Shown here: in pieces, positions 10,701 to 25,700 of the stretch
Position numbering within the stretch: the stretch's first letter is position 1
How the letters are laid out: every line of letters starts with the position of its first letter
DNA from: Amia ocellicauda
Lineage: Eukaryota > Chordata > Actinopteri > Amiiformes > Amiidae
Direction of reading: 5' to 3'
Length of the DNA stretch: 64,000 nt
Assembly: GCF_036373705.1 (NCBI RefSeq)
Contig: NC_089864.1
Span: 16,683,501-16,747,500 of the forward strand
Position numbers and translations under genes: made by a program
Notes under the pieces: generated by a model
What the model was told of the DNA's origin: nothing
Seen by the model: the letters and a program-made list of their open reading frames with translations, nothing else
The model's database searches: none

Positions 10701-13700
10701 CACACTGAGTTCCTTTTATGTTCAGTTTCTTTGCAGGGCTTGTGGAGAGTTGTGCTGCTGTTCTCTTCACTTTCCTTACATCATAGTCACTGCTTAATTG
10801 AATACTATATTAAAATGTTTATTTTCTGAAACTAATGTTTAACTTTAAATGCTTGGATTTAAAAAAAGAAAACATGAATGTATTCCCTTTCGTTTCATTT
10901 TGCATAAACTGATTTTATTTATGGACAAGAATGTGTTGAGCACAGATTGGATGGTGGGGGATTATCAAACACACTTGCACGGACACAGAAGAAGATTCGC
11001 TGTGAAGGTTCATATAGCCTAACTTGATTTTGTGTCAAGTGCTATAATTTGAATGCTTTTTAACGTCAGTGCCGACGTTCTGCTCAAATACAGTTTGACT
11101 TCATGTTGTGCAAAACCTCAACAGGGAGAACGACGCTTAAATATCCTCACGGTTTTGTCTCTTTGCAGGAAATCAAGCCCCAGAGTCATTATAACCATGG
11201 CTACAGTGAGTCACTTGGGCGAAAGAGCCACATTGATGATTACAGCACCTGGGACATTGTCAAAGCCACACAGTGAGTAATTAGCTCTGTCCCAGCTTCT
11301 CTGGTTTGCTTATAATTACTTTGTTTTTCTTTTGTCTGGATGTACATGATTTGATTCAAATGTGTTCAACTTTCTTAGGTAATTAGACAGTAATAACTGT
11401 TTGCTGAGGAAATACTGTGATAGCAATTGACAGATTTCCCACCTTTCCCCAATTTGAGTGTAATATCCCCCAAATTTGAACATCCGCTCTTGTTTCCCTG
11501 TAATTTACCTTAGCGGCTGCGCAGGGCAATTTCCAACTGTCTTATAAGGCACAGCTGAACAGTACTGCAAATATACACTCACCTAAAGGAGTATTAGGAA
11601 CACCTGTTCAATTTCTCATTAATGCAATTATCTAACCAACCAATCACATGGCAGTTGCTTCAATGCATTTAGGGGTGTGGTCCTGGTCAAGACAATCTCC
11701 TGAACTCCAAACTGAATGTCTGAATGGGAAAGAAAGGTGATTTAAGCAATTTTGAGCGTGGCATGGTTGTTGGTGCCAGTCTGAGTATTTCACAATCTGC
11801 TCAGTTACTGGGATTTTCACGCACAACCATTTCTAGGGTTTACAAAGAATGGTGTGAAAAGGGAAAAACATCCAGTATGCGGCAGTCCTGTGGGCGAAAA
11901 TGCCTTGTTGATGCTAGAGGTCAGAGGAGAATGGGCCGACTGATTCAAGCTGATAGAAGAGCAACTTTGACTGAAATAAGCACTCGTTACAACCGAGGTA
12001 TGCAGCAAAGCATTTGTGAAGCCACAACACGTACAACCTTGAGGCGGATGGGCTACAACAGCAGAAGACCCCACCGGGTACCACTCATCTCCACTACAAA
12101 TAGGAAAAAGAGGCTACAATTTGCACAAGCTCACCAAAATTGGACAGTTGAAGACTGGAAAAATGTTGCCTGGTCTGATGAGTCTCGATTTCTGTTGAGA
12201 CATTCAGATGGTAGAGTCAGAATTTGGCGTAAACAGAATGAGAACATGGATCCATCATGCCTTGTTACCACTGTGCAGGCTGGTGGTGGTGGTGTAATGG
12301 TGTGGGGGATGTTTTCTTGGCACACTTTAGGCCCCTTAGTGCCAATTGGGCATCGTTTAAATGCCACGGCCTACCTGAGCATTGTTTCTGACCATGTCCA
12401 TCCCTTTATGACCACCATGTACCCATCCTCTGATGGCTACTTCCAGCAGGATAATGCACCATGTCACAAAGGTCCAATCATTTCAAATTGGTTTCTTGAA
12501 CATGACAATGAGTTCACTGTACTAAACTGGCCCCCACAGTCACCAGATCTCAACCCAATAGAGCATCTTTGGGATGTGGTGGAACGGGAGCTTCGTGCCC
12601 TGGATGTGCATCCCACAAATCTCCATCAACTGCAAGATGCTATCCTATCAATATGGGCCAACATTTCTAAAGAATGCTTTCAGCACCTTGTTGAATCAAT
12701 GCCACGTAGAATTAAGGCAGTTCTGAAGGCGAAAGGGGGTCAAACACAGTATTAGTATGGTGTTCCTAATAATCCTTTAGGTGAGTGTATATCCTTATAT
12801 GGTGGAAACCAGCCAAGATGCATCATGTACTATACAGAGTATAATTAAAATTTAAGCGAGAGAAGCTTGTTAGCGTTGTAGCAGAGAATTGTTAAACTTC
12901 TTATGAGAACTGTAAAGTGGCATTTATAGTGAATAATCTGTGGTGTTACATTACTTTTTATTATTTTTAAAGTCTTTAATTTTGCTGCTGTACCTATATA
13001 ATTAAAATCCCTGCTGAAATCTCACCAGAATCTGCTAAAATTCTTTTAAAATTCTACATGTATAATATAATCTACATAATCTATGTAATGTGAAATGTGT
13101 GTTCTTATCAAACAATATGTTTTAAACAAACAAACTGAAGAATAAATTGGAAAGTTGGAAACCTTACCATAAATGTGCTTTGTCATCCATGAATAGTCAT
13201 GTTTGGGATTTTATTGTTAACCACATCTAGCAAAGGGAAATTAATTAATGTAATGGTGCAAATTCGTCTTGTGTTTCCTACTTTGAATGGCCTAAGTAAG
13301 ACAAAAAATTTTTTTTACCCCTCTAAAAATTGCTTTTTAGAGAAACATGGAATTTCTTCAGTATGAATGCATACCAATCAGAATCCCTGTATACAGCAAC
13401 AGTGGTTCTGATTTATGTGTTCTTTAAAAAATAAAAAAAACAGAATCGTTATTGTTACATTATATCACATTATTTTTACATTTTACTGATTTATACAGCT
13501 GGGCATTTACTGGAGCAATCTAAGTAAGGTACCTTGCTCAAGGGTACAACAGCAATGCCCCCACCTGGGATTGAACCCACAACCCTGTGCTCTAAAGTCC
13601 AGAGCCCTGAGCACTACTCCACACTTAAACATATTAAATGTATTATACACAGTGTATGTTGTGTGCTCGGTTATAAAGTTATATGAAATGGCACAATTGA

Positions 13701-16700
13701 ACAGAAACAACAGTGAATAATCCTGTCCTTTTCAAATGGTTGCTTTCAGTTGTGTCTCATTGCTGGTGTGGTCTCTCGCAGGTATGGAATATTCGAGCGC
13801 TGTCGAGAGCTGGTGGAGGCGGGTTATGATGTCCGACAGCCAGACAAGGAGAACGTCACCCTCCTGCACTGGGCAGCCATTAATAACAGAATAGATCTTG
13901 TAAAGTAAGTACAAGATGTACAGGAAAGCAGAAATGTAAAGTGGAAACTGGATGATACAGAGCTAGGCCTGTAAAATCGGCTATTTTACAGCAGGACACC
14001 CAGGTTCGGTGTGTAAGTCATTTTGCAAATGTTATCAACTGTTGTTGCATTTTAAGAATAAATTGAAGTGGTTAATGTGCAAATAAAGGGAGAAATGCAC
14101 AGATTGAGACTTGCCTGTAAACCAGATTTAATTATCTATTATATCCCATATTCTGTTGGAAAAGAGCAGCAGTGTTGGCTTTGTGACTTAAGCTTAGCTC
14201 TTTAAAAGCATAATCTTGCTTCTCTTAAACCATAACAACAAACTATATAGCTTTTATTGTATTAAATTTAGATGTATTTTTGGTAGTATACGCAGACATT
14301 GTAGAGAAGTTGGATTTAATAGTAGTGCTGCTTTTTTTTTCCTTGCTTGTCTTATCTGTGGATTTCCTAGACCTTGTCACTGTAGCTGAAGTGACTGGTG
14401 TGATGACACCCTAGTGTGCCATTTCAGAAAACCTTTAAGTGCAAAGCATTTGTTAGTGCTGCTTACTTTCTGAAGGGATGAAAGCAGAACTGTCAGCAAT
14501 AGATGGACGATTGTAATTCATAGCGTCTCCCATGCAACACTAGATAACTGCCATTTTCTCACTTCCCCTAGTGCTAGATCTTGGCACCATAGCAATTTCA
14601 TACTTGTTCTGTTGGTATATTTGTAAATACTGTCTATACTATTGCATCATCTGAAAAATGCATGTTCCTTTCTGATGGTTTTTGATACAAAATGTTCCAA
14701 AATGTCAGACCAACAGGTGCCAGTTTAGATTACAAGGCATATTTTTCCCCTTTTAGTCTTTTAATATGATGTTTTGATGGACTCTGAATTAAGCCTGTTG
14801 TTAATCTCCCCTTGTAATCTCTTATCTGTTGTGCCCCCCCCCCCACACACACACATATACACACACATTCACACACACACACACAATACAGGACTGTCAT
14901 TAATCTATGGTCATTTCAGGTATTCAGGGTAACAAAGGATGGATTATTTTAACATTTATATTTTGCTATTGCACAAAAATAACACATAACTAATTGTTTA
15001 ATATGGTATTTCCCCCCCAGATATTACATATCAAAGGGTGCAATTGTAGATCAGCTTGGGGGTGATCTCAATTCAACACCACTCCATTGGGCCACAAGGT
15101 AAGATTCCCTTCCTGAGGATTGAAGGCTGAAGAGTGTTGTGAAATGCTTGACATAAACACAAGCTTTTTCACATTTGTTATTTTTCATCAAGAAGTTGTT
15201 TAAAAGCACTGGGATTCATATTCTCTGTATTTGAAGTACCATGAATCATTGTAATCTATATTTTATGCTTTCTGTTCTACTGGAAATATTTATTTGTGCA
15301 ATACATTTAAGGAACATTTTCAGATCTTGACTGGATTGGATGATTTCTGAAAGCAAAGAATACCAATCTACCAAGCAAAAATAATATATACATACACAAC
15401 CTACTTTCATCACGGTACGGTAGCTCTATGCATTAAATAAACCTCTTAATGGTATAGATTTAAAGCAATGCGACATTCAGAATTTTGCACTGTACTTTGT
15501 ACTTGATCTTCGTTTGAATCCACATTATTAGGGTACATATTGTACCCATATTGAATTGCATTTTTAATTTTTTTGCTCTTATTGTAATATGTTCTGTAAA
15601 TGTGGTTTTATAACAACTGCACATTGCTGTGGGTAAGGGCATCTGCTTAGAAATTAAGAATGAGTGTTTGTTTGTTTACCTTGACCCATCCATGAGAGGA
15701 CTCAGTTGTGGTCTGTGAAAGCTAATCCGGGCTGTCCTGGTTGTTTTCCAGACAGGGACATTTATCCATGGTGGTGCAGCTTCTGAAGTATGGGGCCGAC
15801 CCCTCTCTCATTGATGGCGAGGGCTGCAGCTGCATTCACCTGGCTGCTCAATTTGGACACACTTCAATTGTTGCGTATTTCATTGCCAAGGGCCAGGTAT
15901 GCATGAATACACAATTTACAGGGGGGTGACTAAAAATGTTATTTTCATTGAAGACCTATAAGGAGACTGTAATTGCAGTATTTGTTCACGTTCTGTTAGC
16001 TAAATTTCTAGAATGCGGTTTATTTTTTTTTTAATGTTGTAACAGACAGTGTGTGTTTGCGCTTAATGCTTTAACCTGCGATTAACTGAAACTTAAATGC
16101 AGCAATGTACAAACGCACAGTACTGTATGAAATCTTCATACATTGCATATAGCATCACATTTCATCAGCAGAGCAGTACAATGTACACAGTCATATGGGA
16201 GAATGAGGATCAAAGGGCTGGATAGACCATTCCTGTCCCCTGACTATAATGTAATTGAAATTGAATGGGGGGGGGGGTTGAGATTTGAATGTGCTCAGAG
16301 TTGCTTCAAACTAAATCTAAGCAAAACAGATACTTAAAACTCATCAGAATGTTACAAAGCACATTTCACTCTGTAACTGGGACACCGAAGACATATAGTG
16401 AGTGAATACTTATTTCCATCCATTTATATCAGGATTTTTAATGCAATCTGTGAATGCACTGTGGTGTTCTTTTTATACTGTTGTATATTTATAATTCATG
16501 TGAATAAGAATTAGATTTTTACTTTAAAAACACACGATCGTTAATTCCTTATTTTGCATAATTTAGGCAGCAGGGATACATCATCTAGGAATGAATATTA
16601 AATATACTTGACCTCATGGTGTCAGGCGTGGATCTACTCACACATTCAGAACATGGGGCTTAATGGAATTTGCAGTCGGTTATGGGAAAAACCCACTTAA

Positions 16701-19700
16701 ACATAAAGCCACCATCAAATAGTGCAGTGTAATTTGCATTTGGCAGTTCAATTTTGTTTTATTTGGTCTTCAGTTATCATTTTTTTTCAGATTGTGTTCA
16801 GTCATCTTTGGTTTCATAATTGGTTCATATACTGCACTATAAATGCATGACTTAAATTTCAGCTTTAAGATTGAATAATTAAGGATGTATTTCCTTTTAA
16901 ATGAAAATTGCTCTATTTAAATGTCTTATGCTAGGTGCATTCTTTATCTGATTACTTTCCTTATGGAAATGTTCCCCCACTCCCATAATGCATCTAACAG
17001 GCTATGCATTTGGGGCTGTTTTTCAGCTTTACAGGGCTGTTCAGAATTGTTCATATAAATAATTGAAAATAAGAGCTGCAGTTGGGGTGTTTCTATGTTA
17101 AATTCAAATGCAAGTGTATCCTCATTGAAACATAATGAAGACCCCTGTCACAAGATCCTTTCTTTGCTTTTGCAATATGGAGTAATGAGGGTTCAGTAAT
17201 ATATGCAGTTCTTTTGCAGTTTGCACTTAATTAACTGAATAACTATGACTGATGGTAAGGGTAAAAAAAAGAAAGAAAGAAAAACATTCTTAAAGTTGTT
17301 CTAAATCTCATGGCATTAAGTGTGGGATTGTAAACAGATTGCCTGTGTTTTGTGGCTATAGTAAGGTTAAAAGTCTGTTGGCAAAAAGGATGGATCTAGG
17401 GTCATTTCAAGGGCTAAAAGAACTGCGCACTCAGCAGTTCACATTAGTACAGGCTCACCATTTCAGTTTCTCATTCTTGTGCCAAAACCATCAGGTATAA
17501 AATAGCATTGATATCACTGATCAATTTCTATAATGTCCAAAACATCAGAACCCATAACCGATTAAAGCTACATATTCTATATGCTGTGTGTGGTAGGCAT
17601 TCTTGTATAGATGTACAGTATAGATGAATGTAGTGAACCTGCACATTAGATGGGTTATGAGTCACACTTCATATCTGAATATCTGAAATCACAACTGAAC
17701 AGGCTTATAAAAGTATTATATTTTAATCTCTACAGACATAAAGCATTATTTATCTTCCTTATATTGATGGTGATATTGGTCAAATATGTAAAAAGCATCT
17801 AAAAGCCTGCAACATTATATGATATGCCCACAAGGTGGTGCCATGTTGTATATAAAAACTAACATTACAGACTCTTCAAAAAGGGTTTGATGCTGTTTTC
17901 TCTTCAATCTTCAAATTGATTTCTAAAGCACTTTGTTTGTGCATATGTATTTTCAAGCATTATTAGAAGGGCCCTGAACTGATATTACAATTGTTTTACC
18001 CTTTTGCTCTATTTAACCTGAAAGTGAAAACATCCTAACCGTGTTCTTGCTTCTCTTGCTAACGTCAGTTGATTTATTTAAAAGGATGTGGACATGATGG
18101 ATCAGAATGGCATGACTCCATTGATGTGGGCGGCTTACAGAACACACAGGTGAGTTGGCTTCAGGTTATGAGGATGGGGGAGGGAATCTGTTACTCTTAA
18201 ACTGTAGACCAAAATAACCAGAGTTCACACTTTATTGAGGAAGCCACTCACATTAAAAACAAGTTATGACTTTGGGTGCAGCATTCTGAACGAGCTTGAG
18301 CCAAAGGTGTTTAATGAGGACGGGCAGCAAATACAAGTGTGGAGTAGAATAGCTAGAGTAAAGCATTGTCATATAAGACAATGAGTTGCTAGATAAAGAT
18401 ATTGCTTATAATGGATCAAGGTCTGAGCCCTGTGCAGCTCTGTATTCAACATCTCCAGTTTCAGACAAATACTGACTCATTCAAAGTCAATATTTTAGAT
18501 GCAGATCCACCCCAAAGCAATGTGTGTAATGCAATCCTGTGCTCCACAGTGTCAGAACAGAAAGTTCGATCAATGTCAGAAATGATACTGTCAGCAGACT
18601 GAGAGGTCACTGCAGTCCTCAGCAGAGGTCTCACTGCTTGTTTACGTATTTGGAAAGACTGATTCTTGAATTGCTTATAATTAGGACATATGATGCAGCT
18701 TTAATGCAATCATCCCAGTCCCCACAGAGTCACCCTTGTGAATAAACGGCATTAGGAATAGAGTCAATATGGGAGGGTTTGCTGGAGAAGCTGTTATCCA
18801 GCTGGTCAGCAGCAATCTGCATTCTCAGCACTTTAAGGCTCTGTTCACTTGACAAGAAGCTAGATTATAAACGCACTAGGCAACGGCTTTTCCACATCAA
18901 TGAGCATCGGAGGAGAACTCGGACAGGCAGAAGTGGCATCTTTAAACATTTGCAGTTCCATGGCTTTGGGATGTTTACATCCTGAAAACAACAATAATTG
19001 GTCATGTTTATTCTCATCTTTCTATTGAGAACTAGATGTAAAGCAAATATTTACTTCACAGAACACAGCCCATCCACTGTCTGGACAATGTGTCCACTTT
19101 TCTGTGATGCAGACATCTCTTCAGTGCAGTTTGGACATTAACAGCATGATATTTGTTTGTGTATAAGGTGGATAGTGTACAATTTGCTTTGTATATCTAG
19201 GAGGAGAAGCACTTTTTACACTGTTTTCAAAAAAAGCAACTGCAATTACACTTTCAGTAGCATAAAACTTTTCAATAGAAATGTATTCAAAATATTGTAA
19301 ATGGAGGGTAAAAGAATAAATGTAGGCGAATGTCAAACTTCACAACATTCAGTTGTTGGGACTGTCATTAGTAGTGCTGTACTTCATATTTATCTGCTTT
19401 ATGTAGAAGGTTAGATGCTGCTTTTTAAAGAACCAAACATGCAACCAAAGTGTTGAATGAATAGCTGCTCCACTGCAAAGGGAAACTGCCATAAACCCAT
19501 GCACAGTGGCCTGCTTGGTGTAGAGGGAGCTCTTACTTTAAATGTGTTCACTGGGCAACAAGACAAGCTGAATAAATGTCTCCCTTTAGGCGCTGACGTT
19601 CTGCTATATACATTTCTTACAATCCAGAAAGATGTTTTAATAATCTGGTTGTATTTCTCGAAAAGAGGCATTGACTTTTATATCCATGTCTGTTATTTTT

Positions 19701-22700
19701 AAAATGTTTCACTCTGATAAATTACTTTTGTTTGCATTTTGATCTTTACAGTAGCAGTGGTATCTGTATTTGATGTGTGTTTTTATAACCTAGGATTTTC
19801 AGATGGCCTGTTTTCTCCTGTCATATTCCAGATCACATTGCTTTAAGTTTGCAATAAGGCAATGTTTTCAATGTTCTGAAATAAGTAATAAGCATCAGGG
19901 CCTCAGAGGGGAGCTGTAATTCACAGGGAATTAACTTTTCCAGCATATAAACCTAATTTCTTATAAATCTGCACTACCCTCTACTACTTTGTAGATAATT
20001 CAATGGGATTATAGTCGTACACATCATACATTTAAAAAGATTAACAATCTGCCTGAATTACAGCAATTCCTACAAAACCCTGACAATCCCAATTAAGCAA
20101 CTTCCTACTCTGTTCTTGCCTTGCTGTGTTTTTAATAGCCTGCATGGTATGAAGTGTGTCACTGCTGTGTTTTCAGTGTGGATCCTACCCGGCTCCTCCT
20201 CACTTTCAATGTTTCGGTGAACCTGGGAGACAAATATCACAAGAACACGTCGCTGCACTGGGCTGTGCTGGCCGGCAACACCACCGTCATCAGCCTGCTG
20301 CTGGAGGCAGGGGCCAACGTGGATGCACAGAACATCAAGGTTAACACAATTAAAATATCTTCAGTGTATTCCGTTGATATTTGTTTTTTAAAACTGCTGG
20401 ACAAGTAGAATACATATTTAAAATGCAATGTTAACATTCATATTATATAACATTCATATCACATTGTGCACATATATATTATTACTATGACATCCATTTC
20501 CTGTTCACAACACTGTGTAGCCCCAATATTTTAGAGTTGAGTTGCAGAAGATTTTAGGCAAGTACATTTGTGAGTTTTTAGTTTAATTAAATGTACCGAA
20601 GGGAAACTATAACTCCGCTTGGAATTGCTCAGATTGAACGTGCACTCAAAATCCACAACATATTTCACTTCTGAGACTTAGCAGGTGCAGGTTATATAAA
20701 GTAATTCCATTACTGTGCCCTAATAAAAATCCCATCCAAACCCATACTTAATTAACACATGCCAAGAGTGTGGTTTGGATCACTGTCTAATGAAAAATTA
20801 TTTCTTTGTCACTTAACTTGGCATACAGTTCTGTCTGAGTCGCTCTTTTTGATCAATGGGAGTGTGGCCATGTATACAGAATGGATGTTTTTAAAGAATG
20901 AGATTAAAAACTTTGCAATATTCTAACCACCAGTGCCAACGGTGACGAATCTCTCAGCTTTAACAGTAATGAGTTTGTTCCTGTCTAAGAATTACATCTT
21001 CAGGTAAATTATATTGCATGGATATTGCAGCAAAAATAGCACCAATATATTAAACTCCTGCTCTGATTCCACAGGGTGAAACGCCACTAGATCTTGCCAA
21101 GCAGAGGAAAAATGTCTGGATGATTAACCATTTACAGGAAGCAAGACAAGCGAAAGGTTATGACAGTCCTTCATTCCTTAAGAGGTTGAAGGCCGATAAG
21201 GTAAATGTAATTCCTTAAAAAGTGTGTGTATATGTGTATATATTGCTACATGTTTTGGGGTTATTTGTGCCATTGATATCCTTTTGAGTCTAAATGTAGT
21301 TAATAAACCAGCGAGTGCATTAATAAGGTAAGGGACTGGTTGGACCAAAGCCGTGTAAATTGTAGATTGCATACACTTAATGGACATCAGAGGAGCCCTT
21401 TCCTCTTTTCCTGAAGGCGTAAAGAGATCTGGCCATTAGAATAACTTTTCTGTGAAAATGCTCGATCACATATGCTTTTTACTGATGCAGAACTTTTGAC
21501 ACTAAACTTGTTTATAAACTGTACCTTACTGTGCAGTGTACACATGAGCTAAAATGTCTGCAAAAGGCATATTCCTGGGCGAACGTATCATTGTTGCGTC
21601 CGTTAACTATAACTCAAAGGCTTTGATCCCTGGCGACAGCTTGATCATTTATCTGCACGTTCTCTTTTAAACCAGGAATTCCGCCAAAAGGTGATGCTGG
21701 GAACTCCGTTTCTGGTCATCTGGCTGGTGGGATTCATTGCCGACTTAGACATCGACTCTTGGCTCATCAAAGGCTTAATGTACGGAGCTGTCTGGGTCAC
21801 GGTCCAGTTTCTTTCAAAGTGAGTACAAAACGGTGGCTTTTGTGTTCTTCAGTTAAGTCATCTGATGTGGATATCCTCTCCCGAGGTTTCAATTATCTTG
21901 TAATGCAGTCTAAGATAGCAAAAGACACAGATTTGTTAGAAATTGTTGAACTTCCAAAAGGGATTGAATGATGATCATGTACAGGCATCCACATACTTAA
22001 ATAATTAACCTTTTTTTTTTTTCCCCCATGTGCCTCAAATGTAATAAAGTAGTTACCCAGTGCATTTGATATTATTAATATTTGTATACCCTTTTTAGAA
22101 GATCTTTTCAGTGTGTTAATAACCCTGATCCCTTTTTGCTCCAGGTCTTTCTTTGACCACTCCATGCACAGTGCCCTGCCTCTGGGAATTTACCTGGCCA
22201 CGAAGTTCTGGATGTATGTGACCTGGTTCTTCTGGTTCTGGAATGATATCTTTTTCAATCTAGTTGTGTGGTACACTTGTATCTATGTCCCATTTGTGAG
22301 TATTTTCCCTTTATTTGTGAAGAGACGGCGTACATCAGAAGTGTCATAAACATGCTGACATTGAGAGCAGTGGTAGGCAACAGGTGCTCCCTTCTTGACG
22401 ATTGTTAGTTTGGACAAATACAACAATGTATATCAATCTTTATTTGGTATAGCGTCCGTTGCAGAGTTGCCACATTGAAATCAACACAAGCTTCTGTTAT
22501 CAATACAAAGCATAAAGTAAAGCATTGCGGACGGAGGATAAGCACAGAGTAATCGCTAAATATATATTTGCTCACTACCAATATATCAAGGGTATATTCA
22601 GGAATTGTATGCAACACGTTTTATTTCTCTCTAGGCGAACATAATCTAACCATTATGAGACGGTAATTCAAAATACAAAATTGTGTGAAATACCCTTATT

Positions 22701-25700
22701 TTCTTTCTGCCTCCCTTCCAACAAATTACGTGGCGTAGTCCTTTTTCTAAAACCTGAAACACATGGACCACACACAGTTGCTGATCCTTCCTCCAAAAAC
22801 ACAAACACACACACCGCCCCAGAGGTGACCAGTTTGATGCAGTCCCACCATTCGAGACTCCACAGGAAGGCCTGGCTCTTATCTCATCACCCCTCGTTTT
22901 AGTTTATTTTTGGTGTCAATAACCAGTCTAATCTGGTTATATTACACTAAACAATTACCTCAGCATGCATTGGATGAAAGGAGACAGGAGTTGTGACTGC
23001 TGGGGGTCCTGCTAGCTGGAAATTGGACACAATACGTGGTCCCACTTGCAAACCTAAGTGGGTTAAAAACATTTGTGCTCATCAGCTGACATGGTGGTGT
23101 AGAAGGAGCATATTGCTCAGACCAGCGTAGTAGTAGTGGTACCATACATTTGAGTAAGCCATTTCTAGATGTTTCTAAAAGTTGTTTCTAGTGAAATCAT
23201 ACACATACTACAGCAAACGGATATCGACCTCAGTCCAGATGGTGCATAATTATTACGCTTGTGTAATGCTGTGATGTGTTTAATTTTGAAGCATTTATCA
23301 TTTGTGGTTAGTCGTATGAGGGTTTTGTTGGTAACAAGTGCTACATAATCTTCAGGGTGGAACTAAGCCTTGCAAACACTTAATAAACTTGCCAAATATA
23401 GTAAAGTACTGCTTGAGACACTGTGATGAAGTAATTGTAATCTTTTTTTGCTGAAGGCAGACAAAAAGCCCCATTATTATGGTTACTTATATCTTCAGGA
23501 ATGGAATGCAATTTGAGAATCTCATGAGGTAGGAAAGACCCAAAAAATAATAAAATGGAAAGTTTGGCAAACTGAAACTCCCCTGTTAAAGAAATTGACA
23601 ATAAGACCTTGTCTCGTATTGTCATTGAGAATGTTTTTTTCAGATCTTTCCATTTCCTCAGTTTTTAAACACCGGCCTCTACCCCTGTCCGTTATAATGC
23701 TCCCACATGCCCACCTTCTCCACAGCCACGCTTACTCAGCAGGCGGATGAAGTGTGATTTCACTGTCTGCTACAAGAGCTTTCCCATGAGTACTTTCCCC
23801 TGAGGTACTTGCTGCACCATGAAAGACAAACAGTATCGTCTCTGAGTGAATGTGTCATTACACAATAATTGGTTTCACTAGAAAGATATTGTAACAAAAA
23901 GCAGTGTATGAACTTCAAACAGCTTTGCATTGATCCCGAGAAAGCAGTAGTTCTGTGACTTGACCAGAATCAGTACACAATAGATCCCAATAGATTCCTG
24001 GGCATCCAGCTTATTCCTCCACATAGTAACTAACGCATCCGTGCAGATGCTACGGGTAAACCGGGAGCTACATAAGAAAACGGGTACACATTTGGTACAA
24101 ACTCCTGAAGAATTGTTGTGAAAGTAGGCCTTTACCTTGTCTACACTTTTAATTGCAGCACCCCTTGGTACGTATGACATGGCCCCAATGCGTTTTGCTT
24201 GCTCTCATTTGCAAGATGGGGTGGTTCAAATTTTAACGTATCCCTGCTAAGTCCTTCTTTTGTTGTTATCTCTGATCATCTGTACATGTTTGGACACTTA
24301 TAAACTCATCTGGATTATGAAAGCAGGAAACGCCATGCAATTGCTGTACCAATGAAAAACAAGAATACTTGTTGTCAGATAATAGACTTTACATAGAGAA
24401 AGTGAAATTGCCTTTGCCGCAGATTCCTAACAAATATAATTCTGAGGATCTTTCCACATGTGCCGGGACGTATCAAAACACACTTAGATTTGATAAAAGG
24501 AGCATACCATAAGGAGGAGGTTTCATGTTTCAAGTCGAAGGGCCCAGCAGCCCTGAGAAATCAAAATGGGGAAACTTTTCTTCCCTTGTGCCCTAAAGAA
24601 AAGGCTTGAACATAAATTATATGCATGTGCTACTATGTGGTTAACATACTACAAATATAAACTTTTTTTTTTAAGTATTTAAAGATGTAAATGGTTTAGA
24701 CAAAGAAAAAAAGACTTATGTGTTGCTCAAGTTTGCACATTGATTTGATCATGAAAAGGCTGCTGTTGCTCGCCAGTTCTGTACTGTGGCCAGACTTTAT
24801 AAGAGGACGACTGATAGTCAAGATCAATGTTGCATAATTGCCATCCAGAAGAGACAGTGATCATCATAACAAAGTGTGTGTTTAGACTTGGCAAGAGTGA
24901 CCTTAAATGTGCACAGCTGTTTGGAGTGTGATAAGACACCCGGCAGCCTCGTCTCTTCCTTTGGGCTGTGCTTCAAAGACGCACTAAGCAGTACAGGAAG
25001 ACAATTATGCAGCTGAAGCCCTGTTTGGGTTGGGTCTGGGGGGGTGGTGGGCAGTTATTGTAATGGAAAATTCTGTTCTAGTTAGGAAACGATTCATTAT
25101 GTCATACCTTTGAAAGGGTCAAGGACTTTGAAGCAGAATTGGGTAGGTTGGTTAAAACATTTTTATGTAAGGAAAAGTCAAAACTGTTAATTCATGTCAT
25201 TATGCCAGACAGGATTTGTTTCTAGTTCTGCTCTAAATTATAGTTGGGGTTTAGCTCAGGGAGGAAACCGACATAAGCTTACACAGTCTCTGTCCCCTTC
25301 ACATTTTTGCTGAGATATATCTACGATAAGCTTCTGTAGTCCAGTGAGACACTGTCGCCAATATTCAGCCCATTTTCCTAGTTGAGTTTCAAGAAGTGAA
25401 GGGATTAGCACTTAAAATGACTTGTGTATTGCAGAATTTCAATCTGGACAACAAACAAATCATGAGATACATGAACACAAACTAAACTTGACATAGACAC
25501 TTCATTATTTATTCCTTTTTAGAGATGCTGACTTTTAGAGTTCTTCAGTGTAAGTACATACCATTCCTACTTCAAGGTCTCTTAATTAAGCTAATGTGAT
25601 ACAATGTCTTCCAAAGTACACTTAATTTACTAATTGGCAAGAGCTCAAAGCATTACCTTAAGTACTTAAAGTAGTATCATGTGGGACTTTGTTATTTAGG

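Larger units (their letters stand above)
1752..11168 (+). other. ZDHHC17 intron 1 (9.4 kb)
   Basis: Ends are gtaagt and ttgcag. The first 450 bp are CpG-rich and probably part of the promoter island. Further in it holds a (GA)n tract at 2326-2349, a SINE 3'-tail fragment near 3676-3745, a short hAT-like element at 9325-9418 and a perfect RFX-type palindrome at 5998-6009. I see no coding exon. Confidence 0.85.

Noticed and set aside
18240..18420. Stretch that reads like an old interspersed repeat
   Set aside because: I recall loosely similar phrases in fish repeats but cannot align it to any family or find boundaries.
22296..22301. Consensus gtgagt donor after exon 10 of ZDHHC17
   Set aside because: Joining it to the AG at 28427 gives an immediate frameshift and stop, and loses the conserved segment [13 protein letters not shown]. 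The AT-AC ends explain the protein exactly.
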